Below are positions 1-12,462 of a DNA stretch of 64,000 bases, piece after piece. The translations under genes were made by a program, and so were the position numbers. Origin of the DNA: Pocillopora verrucosa (Eukaryota; Cnidaria; Anthozoa; Scleractinia; Pocilloporidae); assembly GCF_036669915.1 (NCBI RefSeq), contig NC_089318.1:24984238-25048237 (forward strand). Reading direction: 5' to 3'. Below the pieces are notes generated by a model. It had not been told where the DNA came from. It saw only the letters and a program-made list of their open reading frames with translations, and did not search any database. The first letter of the stretch is position 1; each line of letters begins with the position of its first letter.

Positions 1-514
1 CCCAAACCTTTCACAAGGTTCTCAATAAGTTATCAAGTAGAAGGCCTATTACATGCAGTAATTGGCCAACAATTTTAGACCTTCTTCCCCATGGCTACAT
101 GTAAGGGAATGCTCTCCCACAAGATGGAGGCTCTCAAATGCTTTTTAATTAATTCTTTTGGAGGTGGATGCAAAGCAGTATGGCAGTCAGTTGGCTTGGT
201 AAACATGCGCCAGGTAGAGGTTAGAAAAATGCTCAACTGGTGGGAAAAGGTAACAGCACATGTCTTGGTGGAATGCAAAAATGGCTTTAAAGAAAGTTGT
301 CGGTCATAAATTGTATGTCGCAGTGATTTGTATTAATTTTTATCAAAGTTAAGTGTTCTCAACTAACACACTTTATCTTAGAAAAAGGAGGCAGCTCAGA
401 ATCAAGGTACCCAGATTTTTAGGAGATAGTCAGCACTTAATGAAAATCCTGTTAGGTGACAATTTCTGGATTTTTAATAAAAGGCTGTACTTCTGATTAT
501 ATATTGGTACTGAC
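1..514. other. Intron/intergenic, no exon recognised
   Basis: This stretch lies downstream of the RBM34-like exon on the minus strand and is probably an intron of that gene. I looked on the minus strand for the rest of the first RRM and did not find it, so the next exon should lie left of the window. The open frames here look like chance. Confidence 0.4.
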
Positions 515-644
515 CTTTCTTGATAATGTCACAGGAAGGTTTCCCACAAAGACAGTCCTGGCTACTCTTTCTGGATTTTCTACTGCCTCACAGGATTTCT
601 TGCATTTTTTACTAGGATTCTTAACCACCATATCTTCATCATCA
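515..644 (-). CDS. RBM34: RBM34-like RNA-binding protein, one internal exon
   Basis: This is one exon of 130 bases. Read on the minus strand it starts after a pyrimidine-rich acceptor ending TTTTAG (645-650) and stops before a GT donor (513-514). It encodes 43 residues with one base carried in. The N-terminal part is acidic and then lysine-rich (DDEDMVVKNPSKKCKK). It is followed by NPERVARTVFVGNLPVTLSR, in which VFVGNLP is the RNP2 strand of an RRM. In RBM34 (yeast Nop12), a nucleolar two-RRM protein linked to ribosome biogenesis, a charged linker followed by RTVFVGNLPV opens the first RRM. RNP1 must lie on an exon left of the window. I could not identify the N-terminal exons at higher coordinates. 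The RRM call is firm; the RBM34 assignment rests on this short stretch. Nucleolin-like or other RRM proteins are alternatives. Confidence 0.65.
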
Positions 645-2785
645 CTAAAAGAACACAATCCAGATGGTAATTGGTATTGAAATCACAGGTAAGGTAAAGA
701 AAAAAAACAACAAAAACAAACAAAACAAAATATTTTAATTCCAGCCATTTTAGCTAAGTCTGTTGTTTCCACACAGTTTGCTCTTTTTGTCACCTTATGC
801 TCTGTGCAACACATGCTACTTTTGAAAAAAAGTTCAATCATTTAGTTGTGGCTTTACTTCAGAATTCACACCATTTCAGATATTATTATTTATGATTGTG
901 TATTCTAGGTGAAGAAATAATTTCTGAATAGGTTTTGGGTTGAAAATTACTCTTACCTTAATACTTCCTTTCTTTTTCTTGAATGGCTGGTAAAATCTAG
1001 TATGTGTAAAACAAATTCCAAATCAAAACAAAATATCTGATTATAAAAGGTTCATAAAAGTCACATCTCAATAAACCTAATTAAATAAGCCCTAGACCTA
1101 AACCCTAACCATGAACTAATAAAGAAAAGAGCTAAATAGGAATTAACAAGCAGATAAAATTGTACCCATGTAAAACTTCTACTGAAAGGATCTTTCCACA
1201 TCCTTGAAACTAACTGATGTTTTTTTAGATATCTCAAACCTTCCAATGATAGCATTGGTTTTAAAGTGCCTCTAACCCCCAGGAATTCTTTTCAACAATA
1301 TAAATCTCCTTGTTTTACTGATACTAAATTAAAAAAGAATTGCTGTGACATCTATTTCACTGATTTTATTTTAATGAATTTCAAAGAACCCAAATTGGCC
1401 TCCTTCATGTTCTCGACCAAAAAATAGGGTTAATGGGATTGGTTGGCTCATGAAATCATCCCGTGAACCATTCCACATAATTTAGTGAAAAAAACAGTTG
1501 CACCAAAACCAAGGAAATGTATTTGGAGGACAACTACCTTGAAGTGAACAAACCCAGTAAGAAAATAGGTTGATTTCTTTTAAGATTTGTTGATGGGCCA
1601 GCATGACACCTGCCATTTCCAAGAAATTTTAAATCTTTTTGCCTTTGTTGATTAGTTCTAACCAGGATATCTTTTAATGACCTTCCTTTTCAACATCATA
1701 CTGGGTTGGCTTTTAAATACTACTCTTGAGTGTAAATGGTTTTGAATAAGATTCCCATTCTCCATCACTGTGTTCTTGAAGTTAGGCAGAGCCAAAAGAT
1801 ATTGTGTTCCAAAGGGCAATATTTTCTTTAGAGTGCTATTTTTCTTTGTTTTTGAGTGACTTTTCCCTCCCAGTAATATTAGCCTCAGAGATATATCTGT
1901 CCAAAAAGTTCACCTCGATATCCTTTAATCTTCAAGTGTATTTTGAAAATCTGTTTGTTTCTATTATATATGAGAAATTTTTTCTTCCTACTCAAAGAAT
2001 GTTATTGAGTTAGTGCATATCAGACATTGCAATATGTCATTTTCCACAACACAGGACCATTGTGAATTTATGGTATCAACCAAAGCAGGTAATATTTCAA
2101 ATAAAATAATTTCACTAAAATAATTTCTGTGAAGATGATTATCCCCATATTACACTTAAGTTTACTGGCAGAAATTTCAAAAGTTAGTTTTTCCCATTTT
2201 GCGAACTTCACTCTAAATTCATAAAATTTCAGATTTCACTGTATAATATCATGAATAAAGAGACAACAGTCTTAAGAATGTACAAAAGTTTAACTTCCAT
2301 CAAGTTGTTGATCCAACACCACTGTACATCATTTCCCTTTCACCTAAATTATTTGCACACCTCTGCTTACCTGAGAGTTTTCACTGATTCCTTCTCAAAT
2401 TTAAAAAGCATAATGTAAAAAATTATCAAACCTTGCTAGCTTTCACAAGCAAGCTTAAACTGTACACAGTGAACAAACAGAAGCATCACAAAATCCAAAC
2501 TATGAAGTGGTGTTGGTTATGCATTCATTCTTTGGTTGTAAATTTATGTTACAGCAAAATCCTTGAAATAAACATCCTTTTCAATTCAATACTGCTAATT
2601 CTTTAAAGCAAAGAAATTGTAATTTTTTTTAACCTGTATTTTTGGGAAATTTAACACTCCTTTCCTTTTATTGCACAATAAAAATTAAACTTAGCCCGGA
2701 CCTTTCATTTAAAATGCATATTATTAAGTTATTCATTGTCTTAGTAAGATAATAATTTTCCAAAACCAATTAAACATAGGAAATT
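645..2785. other. AT-rich stretch, no further gene recognised
   Basis: Upstream exons of the RBM34-like gene might be expected here on the minus strand, but I found none I can support. The open frames are short and of low-complexity composition. Confidence 0.4.
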
Positions 2786-3712
2786 ACTGATTTCTTCACC
2801 TATAAAGCCGAGCGATTTTTTCAGTATTTGACATTTGTTTGGCTTATAGCGGAGGGTTTGGGATTCAAAAAAAGTACAAATTTAATGTTAATGCAAAATG
2901 ACCGTAAATTCTGTGACTGCAGCACTCTCTAGGTGACATGCCTTATAACTGTCATGACAGCCAACATATTTCCGACCACCAATCAGATTCTTTGCTTCCC
3001 ATGCATTGAAAGACAATCTCACTCAACTCAGCAAAAACTCATCTCATTTCACATTACAAATGAAATGTATGGTCTATCTGCTGTGAAAACCAATCTGTTG
3101 CTTGCTTGTCTAGTTAGAGACACTAGGGATCAAAACGGCCCATTTTTGCACATCTGGCAGACATCTTAAGTTTGCCAGAAAGAATAGTCGCCTGGTCTCT
3201 TCTCCAGTGTCACACCATGAACTTGCTAAGTCCATAATCTCAAGCAATTTCCGTGCTGTTTTCTACAGCCTCAGCTTCCACGATAACTTTTATCTTGAAA
3301 GCCATAGTATATGAAGAGCGGCGTGCTTTTGGCATGATGAGAAAAATAACAGTGACTAAGGAGATCCTCGATTGAACATTTGTCAGGTTACAGTAACTGA
3401 GAGTATTGTTGTGTTTCTGCAGTCGTGTAGTAGTATTTTTACATCTTCACTGATGTGCTTTTTTTTTTCTTTTCGTTGTTTATTCTCCATTCATTAACCT
3501 TTTGTGTTCGTTGAGCCGTTTCCCAATTTTTTCCATGGGGTTCGCTCACTCAAATGCCCGGTTACTAATCAAGAATTTCACTCTCGGCTTATAGCCAATG
3601 GTTTTTTGCCTTTTTCCTTTTGGACAACCCAAGTCCTGGTTGGAAGGTCTCTAACTTTTTAGGGTCCCTCGGCTTATAGCCGAGGGTCGACTTATAGGTG
3701 AAGAAATACGGT
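2786..3712. mobile_element. MITE-like element with TTCTTCACCTATAA ends
   Basis: The left end reads TTTCTTCACCTATAAAGCCG (2791-2810). The right end is its inverted counterpart (about 3688-3710, GACTTATAGGTGAAGAAATA). Next to the right end is a palindrome, CTCGGCTTATAGCCGAGG (3669-3686), and related CGGCTTATAGC words recur inside at about 2841 and 3587. The length is about 0.93 kb and there is no coding capacity. The family was not identified. Confidence 0.5.
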
Positions 3713-4445
3713 AGAAAACCACAAACCGACTATTTCTTCCCAACTCATAGTTTGAGCATGATTTCAAACATAGCTTCATTTGTTGCTTGGCTCTTGTGAT
3801 TTTGTAAGAGAGTAAACCATGATAACTCCCAGGCTAGGAAAGTGCACTTACCCACCAGGAGAATGCTTTGCTTTATACCACTATGTCCCAAAAACTTTGT
3901 CGTTCTCATTGTCACAAATATGTATTATCATCCCTCATACTTTGTATCATGGGTGAGAGAATAGCTTAGGACCCTGCCTTTTTACAGAATCCTATATAGC
4001 CCACTCTTTGAACCCTGAACAGAACTCATAATAACCTTGATGTAGATCTCCAATTCGTTCTTCCACAATCTGTGAAGTTTTCTCTCAAAATTCTGAGCAT
4101 CCCTTGAAGGTGTTCTACATGTCCCTGAATGGAAGAAACATGAAACAAAATTTTACAAATGATTATCAAATTCCTTGGTTAAAGCCTAACAGCCCTAGTA
4201 ATATGACCTGGCTAATTTACTGCCTAAGTACTTCACAATACAATGTAATATCCTCAAATTCATCTCTTCCCCCTTTAACCATAAAGTATCTGGTACAATT
4301 GTGGCATCTTTGAGCTATTTATTTGATAAGGCTGAAGCATATTATCTGAAGGACATACACATAGATTGATTTCATCACCCATTGACAAAAATATTTCTTT
4401 TTTTATCCAAAAAATAAGTAGATTCCATGATGTCCGTGGTTTCTG

Positions 4446-4552
4446 TCAGTAACAGATCCTAGAAGACATCATCAGCGACACTCTCGAGCTTTTTTCTGCC
4501 GCTTTTTTCGCTTCTCAACACAATTTGACATCATCTGTGATCTATTACTGAT
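4446..4552. mobile_element. Short palindromic MITE (about 107 bp)
   Basis: The left end (TCAGTAACAGATC) and the right end (GATCTATTACTGA) are imperfect inverted copies. Both continue inward with a shared ATGATGTC/GACATCAT block, so the element can fold into a hairpin. A related end, TCAGTGATAGATCACATATG, is present at about 28183. Confidence 0.5.
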
Positions 4553-4911
4553 CAGAAGCATGACAACATGAATTCATCTATGATCCCCTCCTGAAACAGA
4601 CGTATAGCAGCAAGGACCTCTATTTGTTAGTTAGTAAGCATTTCTTACCTTTGGACCCAATTGCCCTCAATTCAGGTTGAATTACTTTAGCTGAACTGAA
4701 CAAGGAATTGAGTTTTGTCACCTGCTCTTGTTTTTACTTTCAGTTTCCTTGAATGTAATGCCTTTGGATATTTCGCCAACTTTGTACCCAACTAACCGCA
4801 CTACCAATTAGCCGACGTGACCGCCATTATCACTACTTCCAACTCATACGCCAGTCCCTTGCTGGTTTCTCCTCAAGGCCGAGGTCTACCCTAAAAAAAT
4901 GTTTCACTGAA

Positions 4912-7900
4912 GAGTGACCCTAAAATCTGGAACGGTGGAATGGCGGAATTGTGGATGGCTTGAATGGCGGAATGGCGAATGGGAATGGGTGAATGGCGGA
5001 ATGTTTGGAATGCGGAATGGCGGAATGGCCGAAGATGGCGGAATTTGCAGAATGGCGAGAATGCGGAAAATGGCCCCAAATCCTCCTAGAGTAAGGAATC
5101 GGCGGAAAATGACCCAAAATCCTAAAACACGGAACGGCGTGAAACATGACCCCAAATCCTAAAACACGAACGGCGGGAAAAGACTCAGATCGCTAAAGCC
5201 ATGGAACGCGCGCGGAACATGACCTCAGATCCTAAAACATGGAACGGTGGAAATGACCCCCAATCCAAAAACAACGGAACGGTGTGATCAGGGTCCATGT
5301 TGCACAAAATTTTGTACAAAGAACACCAAGCGCTTGGCTCAATTTATATCCCCACGACGATAACGCGTGTGACAAAAATTAAGTTCTCGAACCCTTAAAA
5401 GCGAAACCCCCGCTTACTCGAACAAGATCTTGACCCCATTTTTTTTTTCCAGTCAATTCTGCTAGCAGCAAAAAAAAAGACGGCATGGCGGAAAATTACC
5501 CCAAAGCCTAAAAGATTGAATTATTAGGCAAGGCCCAAGGATCCAGAGAGGCCAAATAAAAATCAAAGTGTAGCCCACACTAATTTCCCCCTTAGGAGGA
5601 ATCACTTCCTTTGATAATTTAAGTCAATACCGGAAAAAAATATCTTTTGCTCGTAATAATGTTTCCATATTCATGCTGTGGATGTCCCATTTAACTAATT
5701 TATCACCTCTCTCTTTCTGAGTAAAATTGACATGAGGCCTGTCCAGGGTTTGGAACTTTTTGTCCACAATGCAAGTGATGCAATCACTAAGCGGTTGTAC
5801 TTACTTCTTGTTAACGCACATCTTAACTAAAACTTCGACATTATCAGTGAAAATATATCGAGCTTTAATATCAACGAAGGGGGAAAAAATAACCATTATC
5901 TAATATGTAACGGGACCCTGTCCAATGTCAGTCCATCTTAACACAGGTTTCACCAACTTACCCTAATAATAGATAATGAGTTGAATTTTAGACAAAATAT
6001 GCTATCACGGTTGCTTAAATTTTAAACAGTGAGAATGATGTTGATTTAAAAAACTGGAAATAATTTCAGCAATAACTAACATTAACGGGACCTGTCCTAC
6101 GAATCATGTTCACACAGGTTTCGTCTTATAACATAAACAATTGTCGAACCTTCAAGCGAAAACTTTTGCTACAATTGCTTCAATAAAAACACAACTCCGA
6201 TCCTTTGAAAATACTATTACTTTTCTATCATTATAAACCAAACTGAGTCGAGCGGGCTTGAAAAGCACTGCATTTCCCTTTCCTCGAATAAGCACCCGCG
6301 CGCTCATCTAAATTTTTGGCTAAAAGAAGGGGCTCTTATAAGGAGAGAACTTAATCGAGGGGGCCACTTAATAGGAGATTATTAACCTGCACTGATTGTG
6401 CGTGTAATTGAGATCTTGAAGGCGTTTGGGGTGAGCGCTTATTCGAGAAAATACGGCCAATTTATAGGCCTCCGTAGTCGCTATTGCGCAGACTGTTCAT
6501 AGAACCGAACTCGCTTCGTAAATGCCGAAGATGAATATCATCCCATCACCTCCTTGGCCCAGCATCCGTTTACTTCTTCCACCGACGGATAATACTTTTT
6601 TTGCCGTGGGTTTTGCGAATGCAGGAACATTTTGGTGATAAATGCACTGGTTCTTCCGGGCTTGGATGGACATCTTCAGCTTCACCAGCACCATTAGAGA
6701 TTAGCCGGAGTTTCCAGTCATGCGCAGAACAAAGTCCCAAGGTGGTGGAGGAAAACAACTTCCGTTTCGCCTTTCTGGGGTTTGGGACGGAATGTTTTTG
6801 CCGACACCCAAACATCTGTAAACTCTCGCAGTTCTTTGAGCCATTTACCTTTGAAGGTATTGGGTGTTTTTAAGTGTTTGGTTTTCGGAGGGGTAGGAAA
6901 CTCTTTCTGTGTATTGCCTAGCTTTGAACACTCGGACTGGGGATTACGTTTTTCTTTTCCGTTCGCGCTTTTCTCCAGGTTTTCCCACCGACTGACTTTG
7001 GCATGTTCTTGTAAGCGCAATTTTGGTCAGATTCTTGTTCTTAGCCTCTTGCATTATTGATGCGAGCCTTCTTCCAGTTGTAAAAAATGCCTCCATTGAA
7101 ATTTCATGAACTCTCCTATTAATCTATCTTCTTTCTCCTTTTGGGCGTGCGACCTTCCCGATGTAGGTGGAGAAGGGAACATGAAGCTTGGAACTGTATC
7201 GCTGGCCTTATCTTGAAAGGACCCTCACCCACATCGCCGTTTCGCCAATTTTCCTTTCCTCCTCTTCAGAAATAGATGTTTAAGCAAGTCCCTACTTCCA
7301 GTCCAGGCGAGTTTTCTTTCCCCCGTACATCTGCCCTTTTCGTGCTTTTATCTGCTGATGTTTGGACTCTGCTGCGTTGTTGTAAAAAAAACGGCTTCCC
7401 CTAGGGCAGCACGTTTTCCTAACGGGGGAAATCATCTTCTTCTTTATGTCTTCCGCAACGTGTGCGACATAGTATTTGTGGAATACTGCTTTGCTTTAAG
7501 CGGAGAGGGCTTGACCCCTTGATGTGTTCTCTTGAATTCCACACGTTTTCCAAACTCTCAATTTTAGCATCAAAGTCCATGCATCCTTCGGAATCGATGA
7601 CCCCTTTGTCATGGTTGGCATCAGACCCAAATATGTCACGTATAAAATCCTGTAAGGTACTCTGAATAGAATTTTCCTAACGAGCGAAGCTTCCTTTTAC
7701 ATTCCTCTATCACGTGACGTTTTGCAAGCAAGCCATGTTGCAACAGGAAAATCAAAGACTCATTCCCTTCTCAAGCGGCATCTTCTCGGTCTGACCCTAT
7801 AAATCGTATTTTTCTAGTGCCGTTTTCAAGTCCTGTAAGTGTGGCTCCACAGTAGTCTGCAGTTGTCGCTATCCTTTCTCGTATGTATTAGTGTGGCTGC

Positions 7901-9245
7901 CCCAAGTAAAAGAGGGGGGTTTTCAGTTCTCCTCTCGTCCTCATCAGATGCCGATAGGTTGTATGTGTCCCATAGAAGTCGCCAATGTTGAAAGTTATGT
8001 CGATGGAGAGCACTGAAAAATTTTCAGTGGTATTGGCACAAAACCGCTTAACATCCTGAACTTGCCTATCAGAATCCAAAACGCATGCCAGACTAGGTCC
8101 AACTTGCAGGCGTCGAATATAAACTTTTCCCGTTTCCCCTCCTCCTCTTTCCTTTTGATTTGAGTTAGGTCGTATAACTCGTCTTGACTTCGAACTTCTC
8201 TTCCCTTATATTTTGCGTTCTCCACTTGCTTTCTATTTCTTGGAACATCTGAGAAGACACTGCAAACCTTGAGTAGGCCCCAGCCTCTTCAAACACTTCG
8301 TCCATACACTTTTGAACGGAGGAGCAGAACCTTTTCACCTTTCCCTTGATGCTCTCCAAAACTCCAGGTTTTGTGCGAGTAAAAGCTTTCTCGGACTTAG
8401 AATTGCCGTGTGGTTTGGTCGTGATCGCATTTTGTTTTGGTCCGCTGAAACTGTACTGTAAAAGTACGAATCGTCTCGGGCGTAAAGCTGTGCCCACTAT
8501 ATCTGAAGTAGTTCATAAGCTCTTCTGCGAAAATCAGGATTTTTGTACGTGCGTCCAGTACGTTCTCTTGAGAAGAACTGTGGAGCGTTTGCAATCTTCT
8601 GGTTTTTGTTTTGGATATCCAGCGCATTTCCGGATTCTTGTCCTCGTAATACGCAACACAATGAGTTCCATCATTTTTGTAGACTCCAAGGCCATCTGCT
8701 TTCCAGTCGTCTGGGTTTCGAAAATACGGCGATTTTTTTATCAATGATGAAAATTTTTGTTTTCACTGACACTTTACGGGTGGGTTTTCGAAGCGACTTT
8801 ATCTTCAAGAGGATCTATTAATAGCCGTGCAATGTCGCTGTTTGACAATTCCTTTCATCTCTGAGGCCATAAACCGTTATGTGTTTATCAGCCCGCTCAA
8901 AACCGAGGAGAGCACCCCTTCCCCCCCCAAGATAAAAAGACTCAGTTTCACTGTGATCCTGGGATTCAGAACCGTTCACCAATGTTTTCAGAGTCGTCCT
9001 CGTCAGACTCAACCCTAAAAAGATTATAAAACATATTAGCATTTTTCCGGTTTGGAAAAGAAGCACACAGGGGCGTTTGCTATGGTTGAAAGATCCCCTA
9101 GCCAACCAATCCAATACAGTGGGGATCATTTTCCGCCGGTCCGTTTTTTAGGATTTGGGTTCATTTTCCGCCGTTCCGTGCTTTAGGATTTGGGGTCATT
9201 TTCCGCCATTCCGCCATTCCACCGTTCCGTCTTGAGGGGTCGCCC
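4912..9245 (-). mobile_element. Decayed Mutator-like (MULE) DNA transposon, about 4.3 kb
   Basis: The left end (4912-5290) and right end (about 9120-9245) are inverted copies built from the word GGAACGGTGGAATGGCGGAA and repeats of AATGACCCCAAATCCTAAAA. Between them a minus-strand coding region of about 2.5 kb (roughly 9030 down to 6500) is broken into several frames. The fragments are 8744-8397, 8497-8165, 8225-7995 and 8079-7888, then 7.6-7.0 kb with stops. Fragment motifs include FTRTKPGVLESIKGKV, NAKYKGREVRSQDELYDL, VLSIDITFNIGDFY (a plausible first catalytic Asp of a MULE-type DDE domain) and NNAAESKHQQIKARKGQMY. Their order along the strand is consistent with one protein carrying frameshifts and stops. 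It is no longer autonomous. I am fairly sure it is a dead DNA transposon and less sure of the superfamily. Confidence 0.6.
6268..6458. mobile_element. Nested short inverted-repeat element
   Basis: This element lies inside the MULE remnant. TCCTCGAATAAGCACCCGCG (6281-6300) is mirrored by GTGAGCGCTTATTCGAGAAA (about 6431-6450). It looks like a small MITE inserted into the older transposon. Confidence 0.35.
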
Positions 9246-10132
9246 TCAAGTCTTCCGTTGTAAGTTTATGTCCTCATGGGAAATATATAATATATAGATT
9301 TTAGCCAAGCCTAAAAGCGGAGCTTTAATTAGTTTATTTTTCAGCCCTACGTTACACTGAATAATAACTGTATGGCGCCATGGCGCCTAAATTTTTCACT
9401 TTGGCGACGAAATCCTGAAAGTTTAGTCTCCAAAGTGTCCGACACGAAGGCGTTTCAGCACAACCTTACCTAGACTATACGTGACTTAAAAAGATTTTTT
9501 GCAAAGATAAATCCGCGGCAAACTTCCTCGTTTTGTTTGTTTTCCAAAACTTAGCACATGCCTCTCGATCGAATAACTAGACGCCATCTTGGATTTAGAT
9601 GAGCCTGAACGTTGTATATCATCCATCCTAGTGTCCACTTTGTAGCGCATTAAAATCCTTTTCCCCTAACGTAATTGTGGAGGGTCTATCTAGAACGCTG
9701 ACAGCGTAACGAAAGATTTTGTTTGTCTTTGAAAATGGCGACCACCTTTTTTTGAATTGGCTCCCACTTTGGAAGAATTTAGGCGCCAAGTGGCTATCAG
9801 AAAAAAAATTTAATTTCACGGCCTGCAATAACCAATAGAATGCAGTCTTATCTCTTCTAATCAAAGTGCATTGCGATCGTGTCGTTCTGCTTGTCACTTA
9901 CCAACAAAAGTGTTAAGAAGATCGTCAAGATTTCTTCGCTCAAAGTTTGAGAATTTCAAAAGGGGTACTTCTATGAATGTATCCCACTTACTTGCCGTAG
10001 CCATCGTTACCTCCGAGTTTCCATTTGATCACTGTGCGAATTTGTCATAAACGGGTTAAACTATGACACTCCGACGCCACACTTGTAATATATCCTACAA
10101 TGACTTAGAAAACAGCACTGAAGATAAGACAG
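9246..10132. other. No gene recognised
   Basis: This is single-copy-looking sequence to the right of the MULE remnant. A minus-strand frame at 9628-9897 is open for 89 codons, but it has no recognisable domain and no convincing splice context. Confidence 0.3.

Positions 10133-10167
<35 letters not shown>
10133..10167. repeat. Poly(A) tract (35 A)
   Basis: This is an uninterrupted run of A followed by AAC-rich sequence. It could be the tail of an old retroelement insertion, but no matching body was recognised upstream. Confidence 0.9.
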
Positions 10168-10168
<1 letters not shown>

Positions 10169-10699
10169 AAAAACAACAACAACACTCCAACACAAATACT
10201 TGTATATATGACAATCCATAGTTTAGGAACCCATGCGTTATATCCTTACCAGCGACATCCAACCTTCAACATGAAAGTCCATTCGTCTGCGATTACGAGA
10301 GAACCGATTTTCTTTACATGCAAGAGCCTGAGAATGTCCCAGGACTAAAGAGACCGACGAAGCGTCGTTGCTGATTAGTCACCCTGGTGTCTCAAGTCCG
10401 TGTGGTTTTTGTTAAGGTAATTGAAAGATGGAATAGAAAGCGAGCATACCTCAGGGGATGGGTATATTCGTGAACGGCTACGGCACTAAGCTTCATGTGA
10501 GGTATTTGGTTCATAAGTTTCACGATAGGAATTTGGTTTTTCCAAAGATCATTGTCTTTCAGATCAGTTTGAAGCGCTCTGTGGGATCAAAACAGATCGC
10601 TCTGTGACAGTAGAAAATATGCTGCCGGCTGGCTGTAACAGCTAAAATCAGCGGAACCGCAATAAAATCATAGTCTAACTAATTCCACCCAACCTAAAA

Positions 10700-11690
10700 C
10701 TTGCCATGATTCCGAATAAAAACGACTGGGGCCTAGTAGAAACCGCAAAACCGTAGAATAAATCATCCAAAACCGAAAAAAAAATCGATCAAAACCGAAA
10801 ACTGCATACAAAACTGTTAAAACCAATACAGTTTCACATCCCAGCTGTGTAAAACCCAGATCGATCCGATAACAGGGGTGACCTGTGGAAACATACAGAG
10901 TAAACTACAATAATTTCATTATAGGATTTATTAATGCCATGGACTTGTGCATTCGTATATTCTGGTATCTGCTTAAATTGACGGCCTGCTCCTTCGAGGA
11001 CCTCGAGCGTGGTCTCTGCGGACTCAGCAGCTGGTAATGGCGCCTAGTTAAATTAAGGAATTTTGCACACAAAGTCCGCAATCTAGGATTGCAATTTTGC
11101 ACCGCCAAAAAGCCATAGCTCTGGAAATTTTCACCGAAAATCCCTAATCCAAGCATTATCATGGTCGAACTACGACCTGAAAGTTTGGAGATTCTATTTG
11201 GATGTTGAATTCAGTCAGTCACGTGTTGCCCCTGTAACTTGGCCATCAACTTTGGGGCGAGTTGGCGTTGACAAAGAAACTCTGGCAACGCTCCGTGCCT
11301 TAGCCATAACCCTACGTGTAGCCGCATCTCCTCCTCACCCCACCTTGGAGGAGGAGGAGGGCCCGGCTACACGTAGGTTACTCCTGGATCCCTGTGATAT
11401 TTCAATTGGTTTGTCACGCATTCCTCTCGAATAACATTGGCGTTTTAGCAGTCTATTCGAGATCAGTGGAGGCGCGTCATTGCCAAAAACCCAAATAGGT
11501 CCAAATAGAATAAACCGAAAACCGCATCGGATATCATTTAGTATCAGTTAGTATTTTTCGCGAAAACCGAAAACCGAACCAAATGCTAAACAACGGAAAA
11601 CCGCAAACCGCAATGAACACCCAAAGTCGAAAAACCGATCTAAAAATTAGCCAAAACCGGAAAACTGAAAATCCCGATGCCCCCCTCAAT
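10700..11690. repeat. Two blocks rich in AAAACCGAAAACCGC words
   Basis: Blocks at about 10700-10835 and 11490-11690 are made of irregular repeats of AAAACCG, AAAACCGCA and CGAAAAACCG. They flank about 650 bases of other sequence that includes the hairpin at 11311-11377. The period is not regular, so this is a degenerate satellite-like composition or the ends of an unidentified element. Confidence 0.5.
11311..11377. repeat. Hairpin-forming inverted repeat
   Basis: CCTACGTGTAGCC (11311-11323) is perfectly mirrored by GGCTACACGTAGG (11365-11377). The inner arms CTCCTCCTC and GAGGAGGAGGAG can also pair. This gives a stable stem of more than 20 pairs, typical of a MITE end or foldback core. Confidence 0.7.
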
Positions 11691-12250
11691 GATAACTATG
11701 ACTTCTCATTCGATCTCACCTCTGGCAGATCAGGATAAAGCGTCAAAAATATGTCATTTTATGTTGACGAACCATAATCTATGAATCTTCATCTATTAAA
11801 GAAAATAAAACAATTGTGATATGAGTCACCTTTGGCTTTTCTCTTAGCTTGTGGGTACAATGCTGTCATTGGCTCGCAAGTCGCGCAAAGATGACGGTAA
11901 ATAAAGCAAGACTGCAAATAAAGCGTGAACAACAACGCAAAGGTTTGGTCGAAAATCGCTTTGCTATTTACGGCGGCAAGTTTGTTCTTCCACATTTAAG
12001 TTATAACAACGATGCGATCACACGGCGTATCACGAAGAAACGATAGAACTTCAAGGGAAGTAATGCGCGTGAGAGAGGCCAATTGATCTGGTTCGCAATA
12101 ACCAAGCGGATGGCAACTTTTCCTGAAATCAGCGGGTTGTTCAATCCGTTGTTACCGTTGAAAATACTGGTCAACTTTCCACTTATGCAGTCCCCTTGAA
12201 TGAGCATCCTTTTACTTGAAGGCAGATCTACAACGGAATAAAGGGGTTAC

Positions 12251-12462
12251 TTTCTAAAGACTGTGGTGCTGCGTCGGTGGGAGAGTATAGCAGGTAATTT
12301 AGTGTTAACAACTGGTTTGAAAACGTAAATTAGCCACCGTAAAGATAAAAAACCTGACGTTTCGAGCGTTAGTCCTTCGTCATGCGATTGGACGAAGGGC
12401 TAACGCGCGAAACTCTTTACGGTGGTCTAATTTACGTTTTCCAACCCAGTTTGAAAACGGAG
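12251..12462. mobile_element. Hairpin MITE family H, copy 1
   Basis: It begins TTTCTAAAGACTGTGGTGCT and contains GCTGCGTCGGTGGGAGAGTA. Its centre is a long hairpin in which GTTTCGAGCGTTAGTCCTTC is mirrored by GGACGAAGGGCTAACGCGCG, flanked by CCACCGTAAAG / CTTTACGGTGG. Related copies lie at 34650-34815 and 44180-44413, and there is an end fragment at about 60375-60440. Confidence 0.65.

Noticed and set aside
4700..4870. Possible N-terminal exon of the RBM34-like gene on the minus strand
   Set aside because: A lysine-rich stretch is open in one frame, but there is no start codon or acceptor that joins to the RRM exon in phase.
4891..5162. Overlapping frames on both strands near 5 kb
   Set aside because: They are translations of the subterminal GGAATGGCGG repeats of the MULE remnant.
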